A program made the position numbers and the translations under genes. The notes below the pieces were generated by a model, which was not told the DNA's origin, made no database searches, and saw nothing but the letters and a program-made list of their open reading frames with translations. From Calycina herbarum (lineage: Eukaryota > Ascomycota > Leotiomycetes > Helotiales > Pezizellaceae), in the NCBI GenBank assembly GCA_001414485.1, contig LLEY01000039.1:186001-250000 (forward strand): a stretch of 64,000 nucleotides of DNA, given 5' to 3'. This document shows, piece after piece, positions 46,697-58,529 of the stretch (position 1 is the first letter of the stretch; the number at the start of each line of letters is the position of its first letter).

Positions 46697-48556
46697 ACGT
46701 ATATTACAAGCGAACTCGATAGATAAGCGAACCCGACACTTTAATATATAACTCTAATAAAAACTACGATAATTTAACTACAACGCCTATAATTAATTAA
46801 AACTACTGGGATTCTTCTTTCTTAGATACCTCTTCTATTATTCTACAAGTACGTATATTATACCTAGTCTGTCCATAGTTGTTACAGCGCCGTACACGTG
46901 TTTCTTCCCCTGGCTTCCGACTAACAATTGCTCTTGTTTCTTATTCTACTTAATATCTAATATCCCTCTCGTTCTGTAGGTCCTCTGCTTCTCGTTAGCT
47001 AAGTGATCCTCCTTGTCGTAGACGTGTTTTCTTAGCCCTCTGGCGCTTACTAAGTGCTTCGTTTACCCGTCGAAGACTCTGGTTCTCGGCTTTTAATATC
47101 ACTAGCAATTATATGATTTTCAATATACCCTTTATAAACTGGTTAATAGCCTTATAAATATTAGTTAGAGAGCTATTCTAGTAGTAGGCAATTCGATTTT
47201 TGATTAATATAGTCTATAATATAGCTTTAGTTAAGTTATTTAGTATCTAAGAAACTTAAGATTAAGCGGTACCTAGGCGGGAGTTTATAGACGTAGGCGT
47301 CTTTAACTTAAGATTAAGCGTAGATATTATACTCTTAGGGTTAAATAGAAGAAGTCTAGCTCCTTAGAACCCTCCTCGAATATTACTTTTAGTTATTATA
47401 ATATTAAATATAGCGTAGAAGGCGGGAAAGAAGTCGTCCTTAGTAATATAGGAAATATTAGCCTATATTATATCTTTAATTTACTAACTATATACCCGTT
47501 TTCGAGGGCTAAAACATCTAACGTTAAGTAGCTAGAGTATATAGAAAGAATAAGCGGGTATATAAAGAGTAATAATATTATATTTCTTATAGTACTTCTT
47601 AAACTCGTCTAAGTAGTAGCTCTTATAACCGTCGAGGACTAATAGACGAAAAACACTAATAGTTTAAGGCTTTATATACTTCTTAAAATACCGAATCTAA
47701 TCTATACTCTTCTCGTTTATAGTCTAACTGTTATTAGTAGTAGCGATTACCTAGTTAGGTAGAAATCTACTATTTTAATACTAAGAGTCTAGGTGATTTT
47801 TCTCTATAACAACTATAAATAGCGGAACGTTCTAGTCTTAAGAATTAATACCCTAAATTACTATAACCTATTCCTAATTACTAGGCTATATTCTTTTCGC
47901 TTTTATATACTCTTCTAAGCTTATTACAACTATTATAGTTAAGATAACACCTATTATAAACCCGGTCTCGTCAAAGTTATAGATATCTACTTTATTAATT
48001 CTATACTTTATAATTATATTTTATATAAGCTTAAACCAGCTACGAATAACTTCTAGATCTTCGTACTTAGCTCTCTAGTAGTCGTATTTACGCTAGAAGC
48101 GTGTCTAGAGCTCTAGACAGCGCTTAACAAAGTTAGAAGCCTAATATTTACTAACGTATAACGCGTCGCGTGTTATAAGTAGTCGATTTGCTATATCTTT
48201 AATAATAGACAGCTAGAGAGGAAATCCTTTAATAGCTAAGTTAAGTATATATTAAACAAGTACTGATTTCTCTAAGTCGGTTAATTTCCGTAAGTTAGCT
48301 GAAATATCGCGTCGTAGAGGAATACTAAGTTTATAAGAACTAAGCTTATAATAACTATAAGAATATATCTTTACTACTACTTAAGCGCTTAACTTTAGGT
48401 CGTTTTATATAGCCTAGAGGGCTAGAATGATTTTCCTTTCGTCGTCTTCCTATAGTATGTTTTATTATAGAGATATTAAGTATTTAGTAGAGTAGTTATA
48501 TAAACGCGTTAAAGTATCGAGTTAGCTTATCTGTCGGGTTCGCTTATAATATACGT
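46697..48556 (-). mobile_element. POG5: Fot1/pogo-type transposon (1860 bp)
   Basis: Inverted repeats start ACGTATATTAYAAGCGAA, with TA at 46695-46696 and 48557-48558. The transposase is on the minus strand (YNFDETGF at about 47950-47985). It lies inside the 5' LTR of GYP3-B, whose bases TTATAATA and AAGATAA resume on either side. It keeps more CA/TG than its surroundings, especially at 46840-47100. Confidence 0.9.
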
Positions 48557-48592
48557 TAAAGATAATCTTATTTATTAACCTCTTTATATTTA

Positions 48593-50451
48593 ACGTAGTT
48601 TATAAGCGAGTTAGACTCCTAAGCGAGATAAATTTTTTTTCTTAGTATTCTACGAATTATTAAATATCTTACGATATAATTAATTAAATTAATTATACTA
48701 CTTAGAATTAGAATTCTTATATATTTCTTCTTCTTTTTAATAAGTTCGTATATTATAGCTATATTTCCTATATAATCTACAGCGCTAGCGAGGTACTAGA
48801 CTCGGGTTCGTATAATCACTATTTTCTACTAAAACCACTTATTCTTACGAAGTAATATTACTTAGAGCTCTAAGATCTTACGTATCTTAGAGAGTAAGTA
48901 ATCCTCTTTTTTATAATCGACGCTTTTTTATACGACGACGCCGACTTAGTTGATTATTTACTATATAAAGTATAGTATTCTTAGCGTGTAATAAAGCTAC
49001 CTTAGTAATTACACTCTTTATATCTTTTATAAGCTAGTCTAGGCTATATAGAATCTAGGTCGGAGAACTATCCTAGTGTTATAAGACCTTGTTCTATATA
49101 TATAACGTCTAAGAATAAGCCTCTATTATATTATTTAGAGTCTTTAGTTCCTAAATAGCTAGGAGGCTTGTCGAGGTAGATAGATATAATAGAGTCCTTA
49201 GTTATATTTTAAGCTATAAAATCATAGAATCTAGGTCGTATAGTACTAATCTAGATCCTCGAAACCCTTCTTAAATATTTAATTTAGTTATTATTATATA
49301 AAAGGTAGTATAGAATATAGATAAGAAATCCTTCTTAGAAATATATATAATATATAGTCGTATTAATTTCTTAAGTTCGGTACTATATAGCCTTTTTAAC
49401 GCTCGAAAACATCCTATATCAAGTGACTAGAGTCTATAAGAGGAATAAGCTAGTATATAAAGAGTAATAATATTATTACTCTTATAAAAAAGCTTAAAAT
49501 CGACTAACTAGTAGCTTTTATAGCTATTAAGTATAAGGAGCCGGTAAATACTCTTCGTTCGAAGCTTTATATACTAATTAAAATAAATAATCTAATCTAG
49601 GCCTCGTTTATTTGTTATTCAGCTATTTATAGTTATAGTAATTATCTAATCGCGTAGTAATTAGCTGTTTTTAGACTAGGAGAAGAGGTGATTCTTCTCT
49701 ACTAAAATAATATATAGAGGTACTATAAAACTATATAACCTAATACTTTAAATTACTATTACCTATTCCTAGTTTTCTTACTATACTATATAAGGCCGAG
49801 AAAGTCTTTTAGTACTTATAATAACTATTTCTAATATAATTTAGCTTATATAAAACCTAGTCTTATTAAAGTTATAAATATCCTCTTTCTAAATCTTATA
49901 TTTATTAATTATATTTCGTATAAGACGAAACCACGCGTTATACGCGTCTAGATCTTCGTATTAGACTCTTTAGTAATAAATTCTTTAATTAAAACGCGTT
50001 TTAAGTTCTAGTTATTATTATACGAAGTTCGAAGTCTAGTTCTTACTAACGCGTTCTATACTCTGCTCTAAGAGAATACGATTCGCTATATCTTTAATAT
50101 AACGTATTCGTAGAGGAAATAATCGAGAATCTAAGTCGAGAATATATTATATAATAACTCTTTCTTCGATCTCTATAAGTTTTCGAGAATTAGTAATAGA
50201 ATCTTATTATAATAACATTCTATAAGTTCGATTAAGTAATATTATATAAGACACTTTATAAATCCGTGTAACCTTCTTAGCTTTTAAATATAAGCTCGTA
50301 CGAAGTATATTTAATATAAGAGTTATATTAGACTCTGTCTAATACTTAACTATTTTATTTATTAGAAAAAATCGCGCTCTAAAGAAGTTTATATAATACT
50401 AAGAAAAAAAATTCATTTCGCTTAGAAGTCTAACTCGCTTATAAACTACGT
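48593..50451 (-). mobile_element. POG6: Fot1/pogo-type transposon (1859 bp)
   Basis: Inverted repeats of more than 50 bp start ACGTAGTTTATAAGCGAG, with TA at 48591-48592 and 50452-50453. The transposase is on the minus strand (YNFNKT at about 49858-49885). It is in the same GYP3-B LTR as POG5, 36 bp further on. Confidence 0.9.
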
Positions 50452-50463
50452 TAGTCTATAATA

Positions 50464-51294
50464 TTAGAATTAACTTATTCTTTCTTATATTCGTTTATTA
50501 AGTACGTCGAACGAACTATATATAGTAGATTCTACGAACTCTTCTTATATATATAGTATAAGTACGAAAATCCTTTATAGTTGAAATACACGGTTTTATA
50601 CGAATATAATAGTCTAAAGTATATAGTAGATAACTATAAATATAATAGTTTAAAATATATAGTAAACGACTATAAATATAATAGAGAATATAAACTTAGT
50701 AGACGTATAAGAACTTATATAAGAACCTCCGTAGTAGTTAATAGATATGTTTAACTAGTAGTAGCGAGAGATATAACTTCTTACTAAAAGTTAAAACCAG
50801 TTAATAGTAAACCTTTCTAGCTAATAAGACGAAGCTCTTATAAGGCTCGAAGTAAGACTTTCTCTTTCTAAAGAGAACGAAACTACCTCTTTATAACCTA
50901 CGCCTACTTCTATACTAGCCTTAGTTACGAATACTAATCGTAAGCTAAAACACTGTCTTCTATATCTAGAAAGATACGATAGAAGTACGTCTAATCTCTT
51001 TTCTTAATTCGAAGGTCTTTTATAAGCAAAGCTAGAAATAGATAGTCTATTATTAAAGAAGAGAAAGAGAGAGTTTAGTATACTTTTAAACAACTCTTAG
51101 AAGACGTAGCTATAAAAATTTTCCGCTAAATAGAATACGCTTACTTATAGAGTAAGTTTATAGTTTTAGAATTTATAAAACAGCTTTATATAACGTTCTA
51201 TAACTCTCGACTATAGTAAAAAGTACTTAGCTAGATTAACTAAACAAAGTAAGACTAACAGCCTTTTAGCGAATTCTTTAACGAATTTAATTAG
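50464..51294 (+). pseudogene. GYP3-B gag, first part
   Basis: Colinear with GYP3-A from 38675 to about 39500, both heavily mutated. It stops at the insertion of the small LTR element and resumes at 53007. Confidence 0.75.
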
Positions 51295-53001
51295 TATTAT
51301 ATATAAAATCGAGTAAAAAACGCTCTAAAGAGCTTATATTTAGAGAGAGGCTATAGTCTCTTATATATACGTGAAAAGACACCTCTAATAACGTAGCCGA
51401 GAAGTCTACTTTTACGTAATATACCTCTTAGATCTAGAAGAGCTTGAAGAAGCGTGCTAGAGCTAGATAAGAGTATAAAAGTAAGAAGAGAAATAAGTAA
51501 TTATATATAAAAGGAAGTATAAGAAGTAGTACTATTCTTATGTCGATCTTAGCTAAAGAGCCTTCTTCTAATCCGAGCTTTAAAACCTTAGTATTTTAGC
51601 TCTCTTAGTATTCTTAGAGTCTTTTACCTCTCTTAGAAATAACGTCTCGTTTTAAAAGAACTTTTACATATATATCTACTCGAAGAGTAAGTAGTATATA
51701 TATATACCTATATCGAAGAATAGAACTTATTATTAAATATATAGCTAGTATCTTAGTTACGTATCGCTTTAATATAAATCGAGGATATACTAGCTTAGGT
51801 TCTTTATAACAGGCGTATATACTACCTAAGTACTAGAGTCTTAGTATCTCGATATCTACGTCGGTTATAGAGCTTTAGTCTATTAAGTATATCGAGATAC
51901 TACCGAAGTATAGATTATGTTTACTATAGTCAGTAGGTAGCTAGCTTATTACTAGGCTTTTATCTTCCGCGAAAAGCTTTTACCTTCTACGAAGAGCTTC
52001 TGTCGAACTCGATTCTCTTTGTTAAAGAACTCGGACGAGTTTATATCTTACTTATTTAAAGCTCGTCGACGTCGAGCATCGATATACTAGCCGACCGACA
52101 GCGAAGAAGCGTTTTCCTTATATAGAGTAATATTATTTATTATATAGTAGATATGTTATAATTGTTATAGTTACTAGACTAGGCTTATAACTATCACGTA
52201 TAAAATCAGGTAGAAAACGCTCTAAGAAGTCTTATATTTAGAGATAAAAACTCTACTATATATATAAGAAAAATAAGATATTATATAACTCTATTTTCTT
52301 ATAATATACCTCTTAGGTTTAGAAAAGAGACAACTTCCTAGACTTATAATAGGCTAGATTATAAAAGAACCTCTTAACTATATCGCTCTCTATTTCTACT
52401 ATAGAGAATCCTATAGAGCTACGTAGATTACTTATAGACTTACTAACAGCGATTCCGTAGTATTCTTAAGAGTAAGTTCCTACTTCTAGATCCTGTCTAA
52501 CTTCCTCTCTTATACTCTAGTGTCTAGTAACTCTAGCTCTAGCTCTGGATTTTAGTAAAGATAGTAGACAGCGTTCGTAGATATAGTAGCTCGTAGCTAG
52601 TTCTTATACTACTAGCTTCGTAGAGTACTAGACTTCTGAATTCGAATATATTCGAGTATCTCTTAAGATAAGCTAGAGCGGCTTCCGGTTTAAGAAGACA
52701 CTACTTAGAGTAGTAGTAGCTAGCTTCGTAGCTAGGCTTCCGAGTACTCGTCGAGAGTAAGTATCGAGGAGAGAGGTTGATTATACTAACCGACAGCGGA
52801 GAAGCGTTTTCCTTATATAAAGTAATATTATTTATAATATAGTAGATATATTATAATTATCATAGTTACTAGACTAGGCTTATAACTGTTACGTATAAAA
52901 TCGAGTAGAAAACGCTCTAAGAAGCCTTATATTTAGAGGTGAAAACTCTGCTATATATATAGAGAAAATAAGATATTATATAACTCTATTTTCTCGTAAT
53001 A
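51295..53001. mobile_element. small non-autonomous LTR element with three LTRs
   Basis: Bounded by a perfect 5-bp duplication ATTAG (51290-51294 and 53002-53006). Three related LTRs of 115-127 bp lie at 51295-51421, 52192-52316 and 52887-53001, with the core GTATAAAATCGAGTAGAAAA in its least changed form. After the first two LTRs the internal sequence starts TACCTCTTAG. The two internal parts are about 770 and 570 bp, and the last roughly 100 bp of each match. No pol motif is visible, so it must have depended on another element. Confidence 0.82.
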
Positions 53002-53006
53002 ATTAG

Positions 53007-53639
53007 CTAATCTTAGAAGCTTCTAGCTAGGGATAGAACGACGTAATTAAGAAGAGCTACTTAAAAGCTACTCTTAGTATAAAGCTAATTACTATAACTA
53101 TTAGTATTTAAGAAGATAATACCTATAATAGATATTATAGACAATTACGAATAATTACTAATTAGTTAAACGAAGTTACTAAACTTATAGCTTAGTAAAC
53201 GAAGAAGCTACGAACGACTTTATCTAAAGCTAGAGCTACGTAGAATTAAACTATATACGAATTAAAAGATAGTTCTCTATATAATATAATAGACTAGGAA
53301 CTAACTATAGTAGTCGTCTCTACTTAACTAAAGAAACTACGATAAAGCTTAGACAAAGTCCTTACTAAAAGAAGAAGCTTAGACCTCTATCTAAGATATA
53401 GACTTAAGAGATACCGAGTCTAGGATTATAAGACAAAGATAAAGTAGATAACGAAGAAAGCGTTACTTAAATAAATAAAGAAAGTCTAGGTAGCTTCTAT
53501 CTAGAAGGAAGACGAAGATATTAAAAGAAGAGATATAAAAGGAAAAGAAAGGATTATAAAAGTCTCTAACTCTAACTCTAATAATTTAGAAAAAGAATAG
53601 CTTCTAGTAAAAGACGCTATTAGAAGCGGAAGAAGGTTT
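53007..53639 (+). pseudogene. GYP3-B gag, second part
   Basis: Continues the gag alignment with GYP3-A (about 39500-40040) up to a shared AGAATAGCTTCTAG stretch, after which the two copies diverge. Confidence 0.7.
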
Positions 53640-54960
53640 AAAGAAAGTAGTAAAAGAATAGATTAAGTTCTAAAAGAAGTTAATAAATAGTCTCTTGTTT
53701 TTAGTTTCTATATTAGTTAATAAAGAATATTTTATAAAGACTCTTCTTAACTCTAGATATTTATTATATAAACTTATCAGCTTCTTCTTTACTACCTAGA
53801 ATAACCTTTAGCGTATTCTTATCTCCTCTTAAGAGCTCTCTAGCTTTAATACTCTCTTAGATAATATAGTAATAGAAGTCGCCGCTATCTCTTTAGACAT
53901 CGACGGATACTATTAATAGAAGGTGTTATAATTCTATACGTACGAGTCTTATAACACTAAAACGCTGAACTATAAACCTCTTAAAATTGTAAATAGTTTT
54001 TTAAATCCTTAAAATAAGACGTTTAATATATATTAATTCTTTTCAGTTATCTTTATCTAAATCTTTATAAGGTAAAGAAGTCTCTATCTACTAGAAAAGT
54101 AAATTCTTTAACGTATTATCTCGTTATTATAGCTATATATCGCTACGTTAGATTTATAACGATAATAATATCCTAGAGTCTTATAGTAGAAAGTAGAGAG
54201 ACTAGTACCTTGCTATAGGTTCTAAGATAAGATATTATACTCGGCTAAAGTCTACGATACTTAGAAATAAGTTAAGAGTTATAAAAGAGACCTATAAGAT
54301 AGTTTGCTTACTATTACGAAATCTAATCTAAAAACTTACTCTCGAAGAATAGATTTCTTTCTATAATATACTAGTCTAGAAACGACAACTTATAAGAGCT
54401 ATAAAGAAATATACTAAGAGAGGCGGCTAGTACTTAATAGTATATATTAAGAAGGTTATCTTACCTAAGAATCACGCTAAACGAGAGAAGTATAGTTTAG
54501 ACTATGTTTAGAAAGCGCTATTTAGTTTTTTTAACTATATAGTTTATATAGACGAGTTTTATATTAATCTAACCTCGAGAGCTTAAAGTAGAATAATAAG
54601 AGAGTAAGATATACGCGACGATCTATTAAATATCGAAGAGAGACCGCCTCTTAGCAGGTGTTAGTTTTACACTATAGGTTAGATAAGCTAGTAGAGGAAA
54701 GCTGATAAGTTAGAGTTTTATAATAATAAGAAGGATAAAGTAGAACGTTCTAAGTACTCTCGTAAGCCTTCTCGCTATTCTACGAAAGAAACCGAAGAGG
54801 AATATCGTCGTCGTATATAAGAATAGAAAGCTAGGAAGCCTTATAAGCGAGATATCAAGGTTAGAGACAACGTAATAACCTAATAGTACTACGTAGACCG
54901 GCTGCTATCTATCTATATATAAGTAGTAGAAAGTATAAGAGAAATCGATAATAAACTATA
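53640..54960 (+). pseudogene. Tc1/mariner-like transposase relic
   Basis: Near 54540-54900 the plus strand reads VYIDEFYIN, then RDDLLNIEERPPL, then ADKLEFYNNKKDKVERSKY and a basic EEEYRRRI segment. I associate this pattern with a fungal Tc1/mariner group whose DDE domain has an IDE-F/H motif. The N-terminal part at about 54100-54500 is less readable. No inverted repeats were found, so the ends are approximate. Confidence 0.55.
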
Positions 54961-54984
54961 GCTTTTATAAGAGAATAGAGACCT

Positions 54985-55744
54985 ATCTTATAGTATATAG
55001 AAGAGAGAGCGATAATATTCTAATCTTTATAGATAGAACTCTTAAAGAATATAAAGAATAAGTTAAACTTATTCTAAAGAAGCTTAAAGATATAAAACTC
55101 TTTCTCGATATTAATAAATACGAATTCTTAGTTATATAGACAAAGTATCTAGGGTTTATTCTTAATATTAACTTAAGAGTAGAAATAGATCTAGAAAAGA
55201 TAAAGACAATTCTTAACTAGAAAGTACCTATAATAGTTAAGGCTATATAAAGCTTCTTTAGCTTTATATACTTCTACTAAAACTTTATTAAAGACTATTC
55301 TAATATTATAAGACCTCTTATAAAACTTACTTATAAGAAATACACGTTTATATAAACAAACGAATATTAATACGTCTTTAAATAACTAAAGTATATATTT
55401 ACTATAGCTCTAGCTCTTATATAATTTAATTATAAAAGATAAATAATTATAAAAGATAAATAATTATAAAAATAGACTCTTCTAGCTAGTATATTAGCAG
55501 CGCGCTTATATAATATAATAACAAAGGACTCTTACGACTCTATACCTTCTTTTTAAAGAACTTACCTACTAAATATAACTACGAAATCTACGATAAGGAA
55601 ATACTAGCTATTATATAGTACCTAGAAGCTTAGGACCCTGAATTATAAAGCGTAGACAACTTTAATATTTAGACAGACTATAAGAACCTTAAGTACTTTA
55701 TAATAGTTTAGAAGCTTACTAAACGACAGATGCGATAGTCTCTC
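54985..55744 (+). pseudogene. GYP3-B pol fragment: reverse transcriptase end to RNase H
   Basis: Reads DNILIFIDRTLKEYKE (from the D-D of the catalytic motif), then KYLGFILNI and SFFSFIYFY.NFIKDYS, then an RNase H part with NYEIYDKEILAII and finally KLTKRQMR at about 55715-55735. Truncated there. This is the right edge of the transposon block. Confidence 0.85.
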
Positions 55745-56491
55745 TCGGTAAATAAAATAAGTTACGCTATAAGAGGCACGTATCAACATATATAAATCAA
55801 GGCAATCAATGTAAAAATTCCCCTAAAAATTTATGAAGTACAAATTAGCTTCTTGTATGTCTACTCATATTTTGTTATATTATTTGAGTTACTGCGTTGC
55901 GATATTAGCGGGATCGTAAATGGTAGTACAAACTTTCTATCCACTGAAGTTGCCTAACTCCATAAATAGCAAGTGGGAATGTTCTATAGCTCTTTGTACT
56001 CAGACTCTTTTTGAGAGCATAACTTCATTGAATCTTGAGTTCGCACTTTTCCACTTCTCTGCATCTATCCATTATCCTGAATGTTGTATAGTAAAAGCTG
56101 TAGGGAATGACGTTACTTGTTCTGACTTTTCAGTGCCTTCGAATTGTTCTAGGATGATTGCTTAACTCACTCTAGAAATGTTGAACAACAAGAGTTAAGA
56201 ACCTGGATTCACAACCACATTGGCTGTTCACTTCCCTACTGCATGCAGGCCATAGTGAGTTACGAACATGAGTTCACTGATACATTGCCTGGCAATCTCC
56301 CTACTTCAAGCAGGCTGAAGAGGGCATGAAGGTGCCTGGCTAGATATAAATTCAGCCCAAAGAGACACATCTGCAATCCTACAGAGCAACCTTAACATCC
56401 ACAAAACTTTCACAGCAAACACCTAGAAGTCAACCAATCCCACCCAATACATCTCACTTTATACACTTTTCCTTGAGAACCTCCTCTCACA
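55745..56491. other. boundary and upstream region, no gene seen
   Basis: Base composition returns to normal over 55745-55800. An 81-codon plus frame at 55920-56165 has no recognisable feature. Two related 20-bp stretches, around CCCTACTGCATGCAGGC and CCCTACTTCAAGCAGGC, lie near 56236 and 56309. The CA-rich stretch before 56492 looks like a 5' UTR. Confidence 0.45.
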
Positions 56492-57402
56492 ATGGATGAA
56501 CCCGAGATCCGAGACTACTACGAAGACCTCGAGTTATCTTTTGGGGCAAGTCGAAAAGACATTATTCAAGCTTTCGCAGACTCGCAATGATCCATCATCC
56601 CGATAAGAATGGTGCCTGTGAAGATACAGTGGAGTTTCGAAGAGTAAGTTTATTTCCTCAATCTATTTAACCGACAAGCTTGAGAGCGATAACTGGCAGA
56701 AATTTCCCCGCAGATCAGACAGGCTCAGCAGGCAGTCTGCGACAACAATAAAAGATGTTCATATGACTTGAATTATCCGAGTCTCAAGCAGCAATGGTCT
56801 GAATATCGCCAATTTGAACGGGGAGAACAGGCCAGACGAGCGCAAGAGGAAAGATCTTCGGCTGCAAAGGCACAAAAAGAAGCTAGACGAGCAAGAGAAG
56901 AATCGAAGGCTCGCAAGAAAGCCGGAGAGAAACGAAACTCTGCCCCGAAGGCTGAGAAGACGGCATCAAGAGACGAGAAGGAGACAACAAGAGAAGAGAA
57001 GGAAAGAAGAGCGGAGGACCGATCCCGACAAGCCGCCCAACGACGCAGGGAAGAGATTGAGCGAGAGACCAAGGAACGTGCAAGAACAGAGCGGGGGAGA
57101 GAAGCAGAGGAGAGAGCGGAAAGTGGCTAGGAGAAGACATAAAGTTATGAGGCAACAGGTCGAAGCACGTCTTCGAGCGTTGGAGGAGGAGGAATCGGAA
57201 GAAGAATTCGAGAATTGGGTTCGGAAGAGGGAACAAGCCGAAAGGCGAGGACTTAAGGTTAAGCCTGTCTTTGTCTTCAAAGCTCGAGAAGCTCAAGTGG
57301 ATCTCTGCATGCATCCCGGTTGTGTGTTGAACATTGAACACGTACAGTATGGGCTCTGTGGTGTGTTGATATGGCTTATTATTATGGCAGTTGCGTCAAG
57401 AT
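56492..57402 (+). pseudogene. J-domain (DnaJ/Hsp40-type) gene with two frameshifts
   Basis: From ATG at 56492 the frame gives DYYEDLELSFGASRKDIIQAF, helices I-II of a J domain. Then one base appears missing near 56573-56577, because LAMIHHPDKN (HPD at 56596-56604) is in the next frame. A 70-bp intron (56644-56713, GTAAGT...CGCAG) follows. A highly charged Arg/Glu/Lys coiled-coil region continues in frame to about 57085-57120, where a second shift of one base is needed. Otherwise the frame stops at 57128-57130, while the conserved-looking RLRALEEEESEEEFENWVRK segment lies one frame over and runs to 57402. The layout fits a common fungal J-domain protein with a charged middle. It is either a recent pseudogene or carries two base-calling errors. 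Confidence 0.72.
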
Positions 57403-57799
57403 AGGTTGTAGGGAGACTAATCTCTTCGGTGAATGATTGGCCTGAGATTTAACACTTTAGCAATCTTTAGATAGTTTCCTCACTTTGCTTTCAATTGAGC
57501 CATACGATTGCCATTCTCCATGAGTGTAGGAATATAGATTCCCCATAGACAAGAGAATACTTTGTTCTAGCTACAAATCCGTCTATCTAGTATGTTTACG
57601 ACGTATACAGAGAGAAATGCAACGTACCATAGAGGCTTCCGTGGGATAAGAGAAGTAGCAGTAATTCGGCCGACCTATGGGATTTATACGAAAGGTTAGT
57701 GGGGGTGGCTCGGCACGTGACCTCTATTTCATCTCCCCTCGTTCAAAAAGTTTTGAAGAAATACAACACCAACAAGCGCGACACCAGCAACGACCAGAC
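57403..57799. other. intergenic, YAR1 promoter side
   Basis: About 0.4 kb. No repeat or clear core motif. The plus frame is open upstream of 57800 (from 57677), but the family start fits ATG at 57800 better. Confidence 0.45.
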
Positions 57800-58529
57800 A
57801 TGGCCCCAAATATCTCCGAAGACGAGATCGGTGATCTCCTGTACTTTGCGCGTACAGGAGATGCCGACGAACTCAACTCTTCGAAGACCACGCTTTGCCA
57901 GCGAGAAAATATTTCTGACCAGGACTTGCTGGAGATTGCAAAGGATGAGGGCAGTGGCAATGGTGTTCTGCACATGGCAGCCGCGAATGGTTACAATGGT
58001 ATGTCTTTGGCGCATTTCTTTTTGCGGAGTATCTGGCATGTTGGTTGATTTCGATGCTATTCCTGCTCATGGCTGACGATGAATCATTTTAGTGATCCTC
58101 CGAGAACTATGCAAAGACCTCTCACAACCCTCACCCCAAAACCCCGCGATGCTCGCCATAATCAACGCACAAAACAAAGCTGGCAATACTGCACTCCACT
58201 GGGCTGCCTTAAACGGTCATTTGGAGTCTGTGAAGGTTCTGCTGGAACAAGGCGCGGATCCTACAATTACCAACCAGAGGGGCCACGATGCCGTTTACGA
58301 AGCCGAATTAAACGACAAAAAGGAAGTCGTCGAATGGGTTCTCAAGGAGGGCGGTGAAGGCTTGGAAGAAGGAGTCAGCGGAGAGATCGGTGAGGGAGCT
58401 GGTGACGAAAACACCGATGTAGACATGACCTCCGAAGAGGACGGAGTTGTCAACAGCGACGATCTTTCGAAGAAGATTGTAGACGAATTGAAGAGTATGG
58501 GCATTGATGGGAAAGCCCCAGCGACATGA
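57800..58529 (+). CDS. YAR1: Yar1-like ankyrin-repeat protein
   Basis: Two exons, 57800-57998 and 58093-58529, with a 94-bp GTATGT...TTTAG intron give 211 residues, close to the 200 of yeast Yar1. Yar1 is a dedicated chaperone of ribosomal protein Rps3 that links small-subunit assembly and stress response. The N-terminus MAPNISEDEIGDLLYFARTG leads into three ankyrin-type units: about 54-66 continuing after the intron, 97-130 (GNTALHWAALNGHLESVKVL) and 131-160. An acidic tail (about 165-190) and a short basic helix (DDLSKKIVDELKSMG) close the protein. The splice phase joins NGYN to VILREL in frame. An N-terminal extension from 57677 is possible but unlikely. Confidence 0.85.

Larger units (their letters stand above)
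46489..55744 (+). mobile_element. GYP3-B: Ty3/Gypsy element, 3' truncated and heavily nested
   Basis: The 5' LTR starts at 46489 and is interrupted twice: by POG5 (46697-48556) and by POG6 (48593-50451). It ends at 50463. Gag runs 50464-51294 and 53007 to about 53625, with a small LTR element (51295-53001) inside. A Tc1/mariner-like relic separates gag from the pol remains at about 54985-55744. The right LTR is missing; the mutated block stops at about 55745-55775. Confidence 0.82.

Noticed and set aside
56883..57341. 152-codon minus ORF
   Set aside because: It is antisense to the charged region of the J-domain gene; the Ser/Leu/Phe richness mirrors Arg/Glu/Lys codons.
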